From NCBI GenBank assembly GCA_035650495.1, contig DASRHK010000141.1, positions 1 through 16,911 on the forward strand: a stretch of DNA of 16,911 nucleotides, read 5' to 3'. The notes below the pieces were generated by a model. The model was not told the origin of the DNA. It saw only the letters and a program-made list of their open reading frames with translations, and did no database searches. The position numbers and the translations under genes are program-made. The stretch comes from DASRHK01 sp035650495 (lineage in GTDB: Bacteria > Pseudomonadota > Gammaproteobacteria > Nevskiales > Nevskiaceae). Numbering within the stretch: the stretch's first letter is position 1; each line of letters begins with the position of its first letter. Positions 1 through 7,953 of the stretch are shown here, in pieces.

Positions 1-2
1 AC

Positions 3-497
3 CTCGTCTTCATGCGTTGGCTGCACATCGCGGCCGGCATCACCTGGATCGGGCTGCTGTACTACTTCAACTTCGTGCAGGTGCCCTCGCTCGCTGCGGC
101 GGCGGCCGACAAGGGCGGGCCGGGCGGCGCCGGCATCACCAAGTACGTCGCTCCGCGCGCGCTCCTGTGGTTCCGCTGGGCTGCGGTGGTGACCTGGCTC
201 TCAGGCGCGCTCTACCTGATCCGGACCGGCGAGCTCCTCGGCGTGTTCACGTTCGGCCTCGCAGGCGCGGCGCGCCCGACGATCATGATCGGCGCCTGGC
301 TCGGCACCATCATGATCTTCAACGTGTGGGTCCTGATCTGGCCGAACCAGCAGAAGATCCTCGGCATGAAGCCCGCGACCGACGACGAGAAGGCCAAGGC
401 GCGCCGCGTCGCCTTCCTCGCTTCGCGCACCAACACGATGCTGTCGATCCCGATGATCCTGTTCATGGCGTCCTCGGTGCACGGCAACTTGTTCTAG
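3..497 (+). CDS. PuuD-like (urate oxidase N-terminal type) integral membrane protein, 5' end missing
   Basis: The frame is open to the left edge (Leu-Val-Phe before the first visible Met at 12), so the true start probably lies outside the window. About 164 residues are seen and the gene ends in TAG at 495-497. It has four hydrophobic segments (roughly residues 1-20, 52-72, 88-110 and 140-160 counted from Met 12). Family-like motifs are RWLHIAAGITWIGLLYYFN at the start and PRALLWFRWAAVVTWLSGALY in the middle. These resemble the membrane domain seen in PuuD-type urate hydroxylases and in stand-alone proteins often annotated with that name. No C-terminal cytochrome domain is present, because the protein stops after the last membrane helix. 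Urate oxidation is therefore not established, and 'membrane protein of unknown function' is the safe reading. A strong terminator follows directly. Confidence 0.7.
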   Translation, partial: LVFMRWLHIAAGITWIGLLYYFNFVQVPSLAAAAADKGGPGGAGITKYVAPRALLWFRWAAVVTWLSGALYLIRTGELLGVFTFGLAGAARPTIMIGAWLGTIMIFNVWVLIWPNQQKILGMKPATDDEKAKARRVAFLASRTNTMLSIPMILFMASSVHGNLF

Positions 498-516
498 ACG
501 CGAACCATCCGCCGGC

Positions 517-546
517 GAAAAGGTCCCTCTTCGGAGGGACTTTTTC
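517..546 (+). terminator. Intrinsic terminator with TTCG tetraloop, possibly bidirectional
   Basis: A 13-bp stem (517-529 paired with 534-546, one G-T wobble) closes on the stable loop TTCG (530-533). The core is GTCCCTC/GAGGGAC. It is flanked by AAAA on the 5' side and TTTTT (541-545) on the 3' side, so it could terminate transcription in both directions. It lies 19 bases after the stop of the membrane protein gene and only 31 bases before the sodB start. Confidence 0.85.
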
Positions 547-577
547 TGTACGACGGCCCCGACAAATGGAGATTTCC

Positions 578-1186
578 ATGGCACTGACGCTCCCCCCGCT
601 GCCGTTCGCCCGCGAGGCGCTCGAGCCGCACATGTCGCGCGAGACGCTCGACTTCCATTACGGCAAGCACCACAAGACCTACGTCGACACCGCGAACAAG
701 CTGATGGCGGGCACCGAGTTCGAGGACATGACGCTCGACGACATCGTGCGCAAATCCTCCGGCAAGCTGTTCAACAACGCCGCGCAGGTCTGGAACCACA
801 ACTTCTTCTGGAATTGCCTGACGCCGAAGCAGAGCCAGCCGCAGGGCAAGCTCGCCGACGCGATCGCCAAGCAGTTCGAGAGCCTCGACAACTTCAAGAA
901 GCAGTTCACCGAAACCGCGGTGAGCACGTTCGGATCCGGCTGGGCGTGGCTCGTGAAGGATGCGGCGGGCGCGCTTGCGATCGTCTCGACTGCCAACGCC
1001 GGCAATCCGCTGACGGCCGGGCAGACGCCGCTCCTGACCTGCGACGTCTGGGAGCACGCGTACTACCTCGATCACAAGAACGCGCGCCCCAAGTATCTCG
1101 AGCAGTACTGGTCGATCGTGAACTGGGCGTTCGTCGAGAAGAACCTCGATTCGATCGCCTCCGGGCGAGCCGCCGAGCTCGCTTGA
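578..1186 (+). CDS. sodB: Superoxide dismutase, iron type
   Basis: This 202-residue protein converts superoxide to hydrogen peroxide and oxygen in the cytoplasm, and its length is close to that of known Fe-SODs. The metal ligands are visible: His27 in FHYGKHHKTY, His74 in WNHNFFW, and Asp156 and His160 in DVWEHAYYLD. FGSGWAWLV and LLTCDVWEHAYYLDH are typical of the family. The iron assignment rests on overall likeness to SodB; metal choice cannot be proved from sequence. ATG 578 is chosen because GGAG (568-571) lies six bases upstream. An in-frame ATG at 566 would put that GGAG inside the coding region and has no ribosome site of its own. Only about 30 bases separate the upstream terminator from the start, and no convincing promoter is seen there. 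Confidence 0.95.
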   Translation: MALTLPPLPFAREALEPHMSRETLDFHYGKHHKTYVDTANKLMAGTEFEDMTLDDIVRKSSGKLFNNAAQVWNHNFFWNCLTPKQSQPQGKLADAIAKQFESLDNFKKQFTETAVSTFGSGWAWLVKDAAGALAIVSTANAGNPLTAGQTPLLTCDVWEHAYYLDHKNARPKYLEQYWSIVNWAFVEKNLDSIASGRAAELA

Positions 1187-1210
1187 TGCGCTAGCGATCC
1201 GTTGCGCTAG
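1187..1210 (+). repeat. 8-bp direct repeat TGCGCTAG, 16-bp period
   Basis: TGCGCTAG occurs at 1187-1194 and again at 1203-1210, between the sodB stop and the argF leader. The second copy overlaps the candidate -10 hexamer TAGAAT (1208-1213). It could be a binding site for a regulator on one face of the helix, or chance. I do not recognise it as an ArgR box. Confidence 0.4.
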
Positions 1211-1213
1211 AAT
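1208..1213 (+). promoter_or_regulatory. Candidate -10 element (TAGAAT) for argF
   Basis: TAGAAT matches the sigma-70 -10 consensus at four of six bases and stands out in this GC-rich spacer. A possible -35, TTGATG at 1183-1188, is 19 bases away, which is longer than ideal. Transcription would start near 1220, just before the hairpin at 1224. Confidence 0.4.
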
Positions 1214-1223
1214 GTCGCGCCTC

Positions 1224-1256
1224 TGGGGCCGCGGTGTCGCGGCCCCAATGCTTTTT
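1224..1256 (+). terminator. GC-rich hairpin plus T-run between sodB and argF
   Basis: A perfect 10-bp stem (1224-1233 with 1238-1247, TGGGGCCGCG/CGCGGCCCCA) has loop GTGT. Four bases later comes TTTTT (1252-1256), which abuts the argF ribosome site GGGAGG (1257-1262). It may be the sodB terminator. If the TAGAAT promoter is used, it would instead be a stem-loop in the argF leader. The gap between stem and T-run makes a classical terminator less certain. Confidence 0.55.
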
Positions 1257-1267
1257 GGGAGGCGCAC

Positions 1268-2161
<894 letters not shown>

Positions 2162-2179
2162 AGCGCGCAATCGAACGGT

Positions 2180-2185
2180 TACAAT
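2180..2185 (+). promoter_or_regulatory. Candidate -10 element (TACAAT) directly before nadC
   Basis: TACAAT matches five of six bases of the -10 consensus and lies eight bases before the nadC ATG, where no Shine-Dalgarno sequence is seen. Transcription would begin about two bases before the start codon. No good -35 is visible at 16-18 bases upstream. Confidence 0.45.
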
Positions 2186-2193
2186 CGCGTCCC

Positions 2194-3099
2194 ATGGAAG
2201 AGAGCCAGCTCCCGAAAGACATCAAGCCCACCGTCGCTCGCGCCATCGCCGAGGACGTCGGCGAAGGCGATGTCACTGCGGCGCTGGTTGCCGAGGACGC
2301 CACCGCCACCGCGTACGTCATCGCCAAGGAGCCGTGCATCGTCTGCGGCAAGCCATGGTTCAACGAAGTGTTCGCGCAGCTCGATCCGCGCGTGAAAGTG
2401 CAGTGGGACGTGATGGAAGGCGCCGCCGCTCGCGCCGAGCAGCGCGTCTGCGTCGTCACCGGCCCTTCGCGCAGCCTGCTCACCGGCGAGCGCACCGCGC
2501 TCAATTTCCTGCAGCTCCTCACCGGCACGGCGACAATGACGCGAAAGTTCATGGATCGCCTACGCGGCACCACGGTGAAGATCGTCGACACGCGCAAGAC
2601 GCTCCCCGGCCTGCGCGCCGCGCAGAAGTACGCGGTTCGCCTCGGCGGCGGCACCAATCATCGCTTCGGTCTCTACGACGCGATCCTGATCAAGGAGAAC
2701 CACATCGCCGCGGCCGGCTCGCTGGCGAAGGCGATCGAGCTCGCGCGCGGATTGCATCCGAAGCTGCCGCTGATGGCGGAGGCGGAGAACCTCGACGAAG
2801 TGAAGGCGGGACTCGACGGCAAGGTCGACGTGCTGCTGCTCGACGACTTCCCGACCCATCTCCTGTCGAAAGCGGTCGCGATGGCGCGCGACTATCGCAA
2901 GTTCAACAAGGCGCACTCGCTGCTGGAGGCCTCCGGCGGCGTGACGCTGCAGAACGTGCGCGACATCGCCGACACCGGCGTGGATCGCATCTCCGTCGGC
3001 AGCCTGACCAAGAACGTGCAGGCCTCCGACCTGTCGATGCGCTTCGTCAACGCGGCAGCGACGAAGCCAGCCGCGACGAAACCGGCTCAGGCTCGCTGA
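2194..3099 (+). CDS. nadC: Nicotinate-nucleotide pyrophosphorylase (carboxylating), quinolinate phosphoribosyltransferase
   Basis: This 301-residue cytoplasmic enzyme converts quinolinate and PRPP to nicotinate mononucleotide in de novo NAD synthesis. Visible motifs are EDVGEGDVT (residues 20-28), the N-terminal domain sequence GERTALNFLQLLTG (98-111), DTRKT (132-136), GGGTNHRFGLYD (151-162) with the catalytic-site His and Arg, IKENH (166-170), EASGGV (245-250) and DRISVGSLT (264-272). The barrel ends near residue 285. The last residues form a short Ala-Thr-Lys-Pro repeat tail absent from most NadC proteins. The final 53 bases overlap the 3' end of the convergent hydrolase gene. There is no Shine-Dalgarno sequence before the ATG. 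No nadA or nadB is in the window. Confidence 0.95.
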   Translation: MEESQLPKDIKPTVARAIAEDVGEGDVTAALVAEDATATAYVIAKEPCIVCGKPWFNEVFAQLDPRVKVQWDVMEGAAARAEQRVCVVTGPSRSLLTGERTALNFLQLLTGTATMTRKFMDRLRGTTVKIVDTRKTLPGLRAAQKYAVRLGGGTNHRFGLYDAILIKENHIAAAGSLAKAIELARGLHPKLPLMAEAENLDEVKAGLDGKVDVLLLDDFPTHLLSKAVAMARDYRKFNKAHSLLEASGGVTLQNVRDIADTGVDRISVGSLTKNVQASDLSMRFVNAAATKPAATKPAQAR

Positions 3100-3892
3100 G
3101 CCCGACCTGCGCGATCCCGCGCAGCAGGAACTTCAGCGTCAGCTTGTTGAACTCGGGCGCGCACTCCTGCGGCAGCCCGTGGTGAGAGTCGCGGATGATC
3201 TGCAGACGGCCGCGCGGCAGGACGTGCGCAAAGCTCACGATCTCCTCGCGCGAGAAATAGTCGTGATCCGCCGCGATGACCATGGTCGGCATGTCGAGCT
3301 TGTTCAGCCCGTCGACCGCCGACCAGCGCGTGAGTCCCCAGAGCGCGCGCAGATAAGTCCAGCGGCTGTTGCGCCCCGCGCGCACCGCGTTGATCCGGCG
3401 CAGCGCCTCGTGCTCCGGCTTGGGGAATAACTGCTCGGCGGTGCGCTTCCCGAGGATCTTGGGACCGAGCAACGCCATCAGGAACACGCGGTAGCCGATC
3501 ATGTACCAGTGCGATGGATGCGTCGGCCGGAAGCTCGGCACGCTGTTGGCGATCACCAGGCGCTCGATCCGCCACGGCTGGGTGACGGCCATCTGCAGCG
3601 CGACGGCTCCGCCCATCGAATAACCGAGCAGGCGGAAGCGATCGATGCCGAGCTGCGCGAGCAGCGCCCAGATGTCATTCGCGAATTGCTCGATGCGGAA
3701 CGGCCCCTTGCGCTCGCTCGCGCCGAAGCCGCGCAGGTCCGGCGCGATGACGCGGAAGGTCCGCGAATAGACGCGCAGCTGGTACGCCCAGTCGCGCGCG
3801 CTCGATCCCAGACCGTGCAGCAGGACGAGCGGCGGGCCGGATCCCTGATCGAGGTAGTGACAGCGCCAGCCGCCGATGTGGGCGGTCGGCAT
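3047..3892 (-). CDS. Alpha/beta-fold hydrolase, substrate unknown
   Basis: This 281-residue protein has the alpha/beta hydrolase layout. The oxyanion-hole motif LLHGLGSS is at residues 24-31, followed by PDLRGFGAS (51-59) and the nucleophile elbow GYSMGG with Ser92. The likely acid is Asp209 or Asp211 in AADHDYF, and the likely base is His237 or His238 in DSHHGLP. A helical cap of about 80 residues (roughly 120-195) lies between the elbow and the acid. No signal peptide is evident, so it is probably cytoplasmic. The fold covers esterases, lipases, haloalkane dehalogenases and C-C hydrolases, and the substrate cannot be read from sequence. Its ATG shares one base with the sppA stop (TAATG), so it is probably translationally coupled to sppA. 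The C-terminal tail of about 20 residues is encoded in the overlap with nadC. Confidence 0.85.
   Translation of the reverse strand: MPTAHIGGWRCHYLDQGSGPPLVLLHGLGSSARDWAYQLRVYSRTFRVIAPDLRGFGASERKGPFRIEQFANDIWALLAQLGIDRFRLLGYSMGGAVALQMAVTQPWRIERLVIANSVPSFRPTHPSHWYMIGYRVFLMALLGPKILGKRTAEQLFPKPEHEALRRINAVRAGRNSRWTYLRALWGLTRWSAVDGLNKLDMPTMVIAADHDYFSREEIVSFAHVLPRGRLQIIRDSHHGLPQECAPEFNKLTLKFLLRGIAQVGLSEPEPVSSRLASSLPR
3055..3084 (+). repeat. Two 15-bp imperfect tandem repeats inside the nadC/hydrolase overlap
   Basis: The units are GCAGCGACGAAGCCA (3055-3069) and GCCGCGACGAAACCG (3070-3084), differing at three bases. In frame with nadC they encode Ala-Ala-Thr-Lys-Pro twice. On the other strand they encode part of the Ser/Arg-rich tail of the hydrolase. 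All three differences are at third positions for nadC, which fits a duplication kept in that frame. Confidence 0.7.
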
Positions 3893-5742
3893 TAGCGACT
3901 ATCGAGGCTCGGCACGCAGAAGCAGTGTGCGTAGACGCCGCGCGGATCGCCGAAGACTCTCACCACGCGCCGGAGCTGCGCGAGCGGCTTCTGCAGGACC
4001 TGCGTCACCAGCGAATCTTCCTTGCCCTGGTCGCCGAACAGCCCGAGCCAGCGCCGGATCGGGAACAGCGTCTCGGGCTTGAGCTCCTGCAGCTGGTAGT
4101 GCCCTTCCTCGAGTCCTGCCATCTTCGCGGCCGACGCGATCGCGTCGTCGAGGCTGCCGATCTCGTCGACCAGCCCGAGCTTGCGCGCCTGCGCGCCGCT
4201 CCACACGCGCCCGCGCGCGATCTTGTCGACGTCCTCGACGTTCATGTCGCGACCGCTGGCGACGCCGTTGATGAACGTCTGATAGCCGTAGTCGACCTCG
4301 GACTGCAGGATCGTCGAGACCTCCGGACCGATGGGACGATCGAGCCGCAAGCTGCCCGCGAGCGACGTCGTGCCCACGCCGTCGGTATGGATGCCGAGCT
4401 TCTCGAGCGGCTTCTCGAAGGTCGGGATCATGCCGAAGATGCCGATCGAGCCCGTCACCGTGCTGTCGTGCGCCCAGATCTCGTCGGCGTCCATCGAGAC
4501 CCAGTAGCCACCCGACGCAGCGACGGAGCCCATCGAGACGACGACGGGCTTGCCCGCGTCCTGCAGCGCATCGACTTCGCGACGGATCTGCTCGGCCGCG
4601 TAGACGCTGCCGCCGGGAGAGTCCACGCGCAGCACGACGGCCGCGACCTCGGAATTGCGACGCGCGTCGGACAGCAGGCTCGACACCATGTCGCCACCGG
4701 CCATGCCCGGCTCGCCCTGCCCGTCGACGATGTCCCCCTGCACGGAAACCAGCGCGACCGACTGCTCGTCGCTGCTCGACTTGTGCTGCTCGCGGCGCGT
4801 CGCGGCGAGATAGTCGCGGAAATTGATCTGCCGGAAGCTGCCCGACTCGTCGTCCATGCCGACCTTCTCGCCGACGGCGGCGCGGAACTCGTCGAGCTTC
4901 TCGACCGCGTCGACGATCTTGGTTTCCTTCGCGTAGGCGGCGGCGTCGCCGTGATTGCGCTGCAAGCCGTCCTTGAGACCGCTCACGTAGCTACCGACCG
5001 CATCCTCCGGCAGCTTGCGCGCGGTGGCGACGAGATGCGTGTAGTTGCCCCAGAGATCGTTGAGCCACTCACGATCGGCTTCGCGCGCTTCCGGCGACAT
5101 GTCATTGCGCAGGAACGGCTCGACCGCGGCCTTGTATTCGCCGACGCGGAACACGTGCACGTTGACCCCGAGCTTGTCGAGCGCCTCGCGGAAATAGTTG
5201 TTGTAGACCGACAAGCCTTCGAGCAGGACCATGCCGAGCGGATCGACCGAGATCTTGTCCGCCTGCGAGGCGAGCAGGTACTGCGTCTGGTCGTAGCTCG
5301 GCGCCCACGCGTAGACCGGCTTGCCGGCGGCGCGGAATTTCTCGATCGCCGCGTTGATCTCCTCGATCTGCGGCATGCCGGCGGAGGTGAGATCGTCGAG
5401 CTTGAGCACGGCGACGGGAACGCGCGTGTCGCCGGCGCCGATCTCGAGCGCGTCGATCACATCGCGCAGCGCAGTCTTCGGCGGCGGCTGATCGGACCAG
5501 TTCTCGAACAGCCGCTGCACGCTGTCGGTGTCGAGCTCGTCGACGAGCTCGCCGCTGGGAGCGATCACCAGCGCTTCGCCATTCTTGACCTGCACCAGCG
5601 GGTGATCCTGGCGTGCCGCGAAGAACGCGACGACGAGCAGGATCATCAGAAGCACGAAGATCGTGCGGTAGAGACCCACGGCCAGCAGCCAGAGCCATTT
5701 GAATGGCCGCAGGAGGATCGGTGTCCGGTGTTCTTCAGCCAT
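3892..5742 (-). CDS. sppA: Signal peptide peptidase SppA, 67-kDa type
   Basis: This 616-residue inner-membrane serine protease breaks down signal peptides after they are released from secreted proteins. The N-terminus has a basic stretch and one membrane helix (about residues 24-43). Two peptidase S49 domains follow, as in the long SppA form (E. coli about 618 residues). The catalytic dyad is visible as Lys204 in RVGEYKAAVEPF and Ser410 in GSVAASGGYW, close to E. coli Lys209 and Ser409. DSPGGSVYAAEQI (374-386) and TGSIGIFG are conserved core motifs. It lies 33 bases downstream of ffh on the same strand and ends in TAATG with the hydrolase start. The region before the ATG is pyrimidine-rich with no clear Shine-Dalgarno sequence. 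The C-terminal tail (HCFCVPSLDSR) is unusual and contains two cysteines. Confidence 0.95.
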   Translation of the reverse strand: MAEEHRTPILLRPFKWLWLLAVGLYRTIFVLLMILLVVAFFAARQDHPLVQVKNGEALVIAPSGELVDELDTDSVQRLFENWSDQPPPKTALRDVIDALEIGAGDTRVPVAVLKLDDLTSAGMPQIEEINAAIEKFRAAGKPVYAWAPSYDQTQYLLASQADKISVDPLGMVLLEGLSVYNNYFREALDKLGVNVHVFRVGEYKAAVEPFLRNDMSPEAREADREWLNDLWGNYTHLVATARKLPEDAVGSYVSGLKDGLQRNHGDAAAYAKETKIVDAVEKLDEFRAAVGEKVGMDDESGSFRQINFRDYLAATRREQHKSSSDEQSVALVSVQGDIVDGQGEPGMAGGDMVSSLLSDARRNSEVAAVVLRVDSPGGSVYAAEQIRREVDALQDAGKPVVVSMGSVAASGGYWVSMDADEIWAHDSTVTGSIGIFGMIPTFEKPLEKLGIHTDGVGTTSLAGSLRLDRPIGPEVSTILQSEVDYGYQTFINGVASGRDMNVEDVDKIARGRVWSGAQARKLGLVDEIGSLDDAIASAAKMAGLEEGHYQLQELKPETLFPIRRWLGLFGDQGKEDSLVTQVLQKPLAQLRRVVRVFGDPRGVYAHCFCVPSLDSR

Positions 5743-5775
5743 GGAGGTGGGAGCTTCTCGCGAAAGGTGGTGACG

Positions 5776-7146
5776 TCAGCGCCGCGGCTGGAACATGCCC
5801 GGCGGCATGCGGCCGGCGAGGCTGCGCATGAGCTTGGACACTCCACCGCCGGCAAGTTTCTTCATCATGTCGCGTCCCTGCTCGAACTGGCGCAGCAGCT
5901 GGTTGACCTGCTGCACCTGCACGCCCGACCCGGCCGCGATGCGCCGCTTGCGCGAAGCCTTGATGAGATCGGGGAATCGGCGCTCCTGTGCGGTCATCGA
6001 ATTGATGATCGCGATCGCGCGCTTCATCTCTTTTTCGGCGTTGACGTTCTTGATCTGCGCCTGCAGCTTCGCCCCGCCCGGCAGCTTCTCGAGCATCGAC
6101 TCGATGCTGCCCATCTTCTGCATCTGCAGCATCTGGTCGCGGAAATCGTTGAAGTCGAATCCCTTGCCCTTGCGCACTTTCTGCGCGAGCTCGGCGGCTT
6201 TCTCGTGATCGACCTTCTGGACCGTCTCTTCGATCAGCGACAACACGTCGCCCTGTCCGAGGATGCGCGCGGCAATGCGATCGGGATGGAACAGCTCGAG
6301 CTTGTCGGACTTCTCGCCGACGCCGATGAACTTGATCGGCTTGCCGGTGACGTGACGCACGGAGAGCGCTGCGCCGCCGCGCGCGTCGCCGTCGACCTTG
6401 GTGAGCACGACGCCGGTGAGCGGGAGTCGATCGGCGAACGCCTTCGCCGTGTTCGCGGCGTCCTGGCCCGTCATGCTGTCGACGACGAACAGCGTCTCGA
6501 TCGGCTTCAGCGCCGCTTCGAGCGCGGCGATCTCCTGCATCATCGGCTCGTCGACCGTCGTGCGGCCGGCGGTATCGACGATCAGCACATCCGCGTATTC
6601 CTTGCGCGCGTGCGCGAGCGCCGCGTTCGCGATCTCGACGGGATTCTGTCCCGCCTGCGACGGGAACCACTCCGCGCCGACCGCGCCAGCAGCGATCTTC
6701 AGCTGCTCGATCGCAGCGGGCCGATAGACGTCAGCCGAAACGACGACGACGTTCTTCTTGCCTTCGCGCTCCTTGAGCCAGCGCGCGAGCTTCGCGACGG
6801 TCGTGGTCTTGCCCGAGCCCTGCAGGCCCGCCATGAGGATGATCGCGGGCGGCTGTTGGCGGAGGTTGAGTCCTTCGGTCGTACCGCCGAGCGTTTCGGT
6901 GAGCAGCTGATGAACGATGCGCAGCAGCGATTGGCCAGGCGTCAGGCTCTCGGTGACTTCGGCGCCGACAGCGCGCTCGCGCACGGCATCGGTGAAGGCC
7001 TTGACCACCGGCAGCGCGACGTCGGCTTCGAGCAGCGCCATGCGCAGCTCGCGCGTCGCATCGCGGATCTGATCTTCGGTGAGCCGGCCCTGGCCGCGGA
7101 TCGCGTCGAGGACCCGCGACAGCCGGGACTGGAGATTTTCGAACAT
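5776..7146 (-). CDS. ffh: Signal recognition particle protein (Ffh, SRP54 homologue)
   Basis: This 456-residue GTPase, with 4.5S RNA, binds signal sequences on nascent chains and delivers ribosomes to FtsY at the inner membrane. It has the N domain (about 1-85), the G domain with G1 GLQGSGKTT (107-115), DTAGR (191-195) and TKVDGDARGG (249-258), and the M domain (about 325-456). The M domain contains the RNA-binding helix region SRKRRIAAGSGVQVQQVNQ and methionine-rich segments (QMLQMQKMGS, RDMMKKL). The length is typical and complete. It starts 16 bases after the stop of the metallo-hydrolase gene, without a Shine-Dalgarno sequence but with TAAAAT six bases upstream. sppA follows, which joins targeting with signal-peptide removal. 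Confidence 0.97.
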   Translation of the reverse strand: MFENLQSRLSRVLDAIRGQGRLTEDQIRDATRELRMALLEADVALPVVKAFTDAVRERAVGAEVTESLTPGQSLLRIVHQLLTETLGGTTEGLNLRQQPPAIILMAGLQGSGKTTTVAKLARWLKEREGKKNVVVVSADVYRPAAIEQLKIAAGAVGAEWFPSQAGQNPVEIANAALAHARKEYADVLIVDTAGRTTVDEPMMQEIAALEAALKPIETLFVVDSMTGQDAANTAKAFADRLPLTGVVLTKVDGDARGGAALSVRHVTGKPIKFIGVGEKSDKLELFHPDRIAARILGQGDVLSLIEETVQKVDHEKAAELAQKVRKGKGFDFNDFRDQMLQMQKMGSIESMLEKLPGGAKLQAQIKNVNAEKEMKRAIAIINSMTAQERRFPDLIKASRKRRIAAGSGVQVQQVNQLLRQFEQGRDMMKKLAGGGVSKLMRSLAGRMPPGMFQPRR

Positions 7147-7152
7147 CGAAGA

Positions 7153-7158
7153 ATTTTA
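7153..7158 (-). promoter_or_regulatory. Candidate -10 element (TAAAAT) directly before ffh
   Basis: Read on the minus strand, TAAAAT lies six bases before the ffh ATG. Transcription from it would start at or next to the A of the start codon, giving a leaderless mRNA. No good -35 is seen 16-18 bases upstream, so it may be chance. The spacer has no Shine-Dalgarno sequence. Confidence 0.4.
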
Positions 7159-7162
7159 CCGC

Positions 7163-7927
7163 CTACGGAAGGATGACGTCCCCGCGGCGCAGGTGCTGAT
7201 ATTCCCAGCCGGCGAGCGCCTTGCGGCACTGCTTCTCGATCACCTGCTCGAGCCCTGGCTTGTGATGCGTCAGGAACAGCTGCGGCTGATGCTTGAGCTT
7301 CTTGAGCTCACGACCCAGCAGCGCCGGCGTGAAATGCTTTGAGGCCTTCCCGAGTTCTTCCTGCTCGTCGGGGAACGCGATCTCGACCATGAACTTGTCG
7401 AGCCGCGGCAGCTTGTTCAGGAATTCCCAGAGCGGCTCGTTTGCGTAGGTGTCGCCGCTGAAGACGAAGGTGTGCCCGTCCTTCTCCGCCGCGTAGCCGA
7501 CTGCCGGCACCGTGTGCAGCACGGAGAATGGCGTGAAGCGGATGCCGTTGCGCTCGGTGGTCTTGCCGACCTTGGTCTCGTGGAACTCGATCAGCGGCGC
7601 CTCTTCGGTCGGCAGCTTCGAGAAGTCTGGCCAGATCTTCCAGTTGAAGATGTGCTGCTGGATCGCGGAGAGCGTCTCGGCGGTCGCATGCACTTGCACA
7701 GGACGATCGATGAGATCGAACAGGTTATCGGCCATGAACGCGAGCCCGCAGACGTGATCGAGATGCGAGTGCGTGAGGAAGATGTTGCCGATGCGGCGCA
7801 TCTGCGCCAACGACAGCTCGCCGACGCCCGTACCGGCGTCGATGAGGATCTCGTCGTCGATCAGGAGGCTGGTGGTGCGAAGCCCGGGCCCCACCCCGCC
7901 GCTGCAGCCTAACACCTTGATCCGCAT
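7163..7927 (-). CDS. Metallo-beta-lactamase-fold hydrolase, resembling class-II cyclic-nucleotide phosphodiesterases
   Basis: This 254-residue predicted cytoplasmic metallohydrolase has HSHLDH at residues 53-58, the di-metal binding signature. Further likely ligands are His138 (VLHTVPAVGYAA), Asp159 (FSGDT) and His221 or His222 (LTHHKPG). HSHLDHVCGL and the later HTVP...SGDT pattern recall class-II 3',5'-cAMP phosphodiesterases, but RNase Z-like or other beta-lactamase-fold roles remain possible. The start at 7927 is chosen because MRIKVLGCSGG begins the fold directly; in-frame codons upstream to 7987 add 20 residues unlike the family and cross the candidate promoter. An extended -10 (TGC-TAGTAT) lies about 26 bases upstream. 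ffh follows after 16 bases, so the two are probably cotranscribed. Confidence 0.85.
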   Translation of the reverse strand: MRIKVLGCSGGVGPGLRTTSLLIDDEILIDAGTGVGELSLAQMRRIGNIFLTHSHLDHVCGLAFMADNLFDLIDRPVQVHATAETLSAIQQHIFNWKIWPDFSKLPTEEAPLIEFHETKVGKTTERNGIRFTPFSVLHTVPAVGYAAEKDGHTFVFSGDTYANEPLWEFLNKLPRLDKFMVEIAFPDEQEELGKASKHFTPALLGRELKKLKHQPQLFLTHHKPGLEQVIEKQCRKALAGWEYQHLRRGDVILP

Positions 7928-7953
7928 GCTGGTCCGCCGCTGGATTCGCTTGG

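Noticed and set aside
566..577. Alternative sodB start at ATG 566
   Set aside because: The GGAG ribosome site for ATG 578 lies within these codons, no ribosome site precedes 566, and the family N-terminus fits 578.
3925..7176. A 1083-codon open frame on the plus strand, antisense to sppA and ffh
   Set aside because: The minus strand carries two clear, full-length genes with catalytic motifs. The antisense product is rich in Arg, Asp, Leu and His, as expected from mirrored codon bias at high GC, and shows no recognisable domain.
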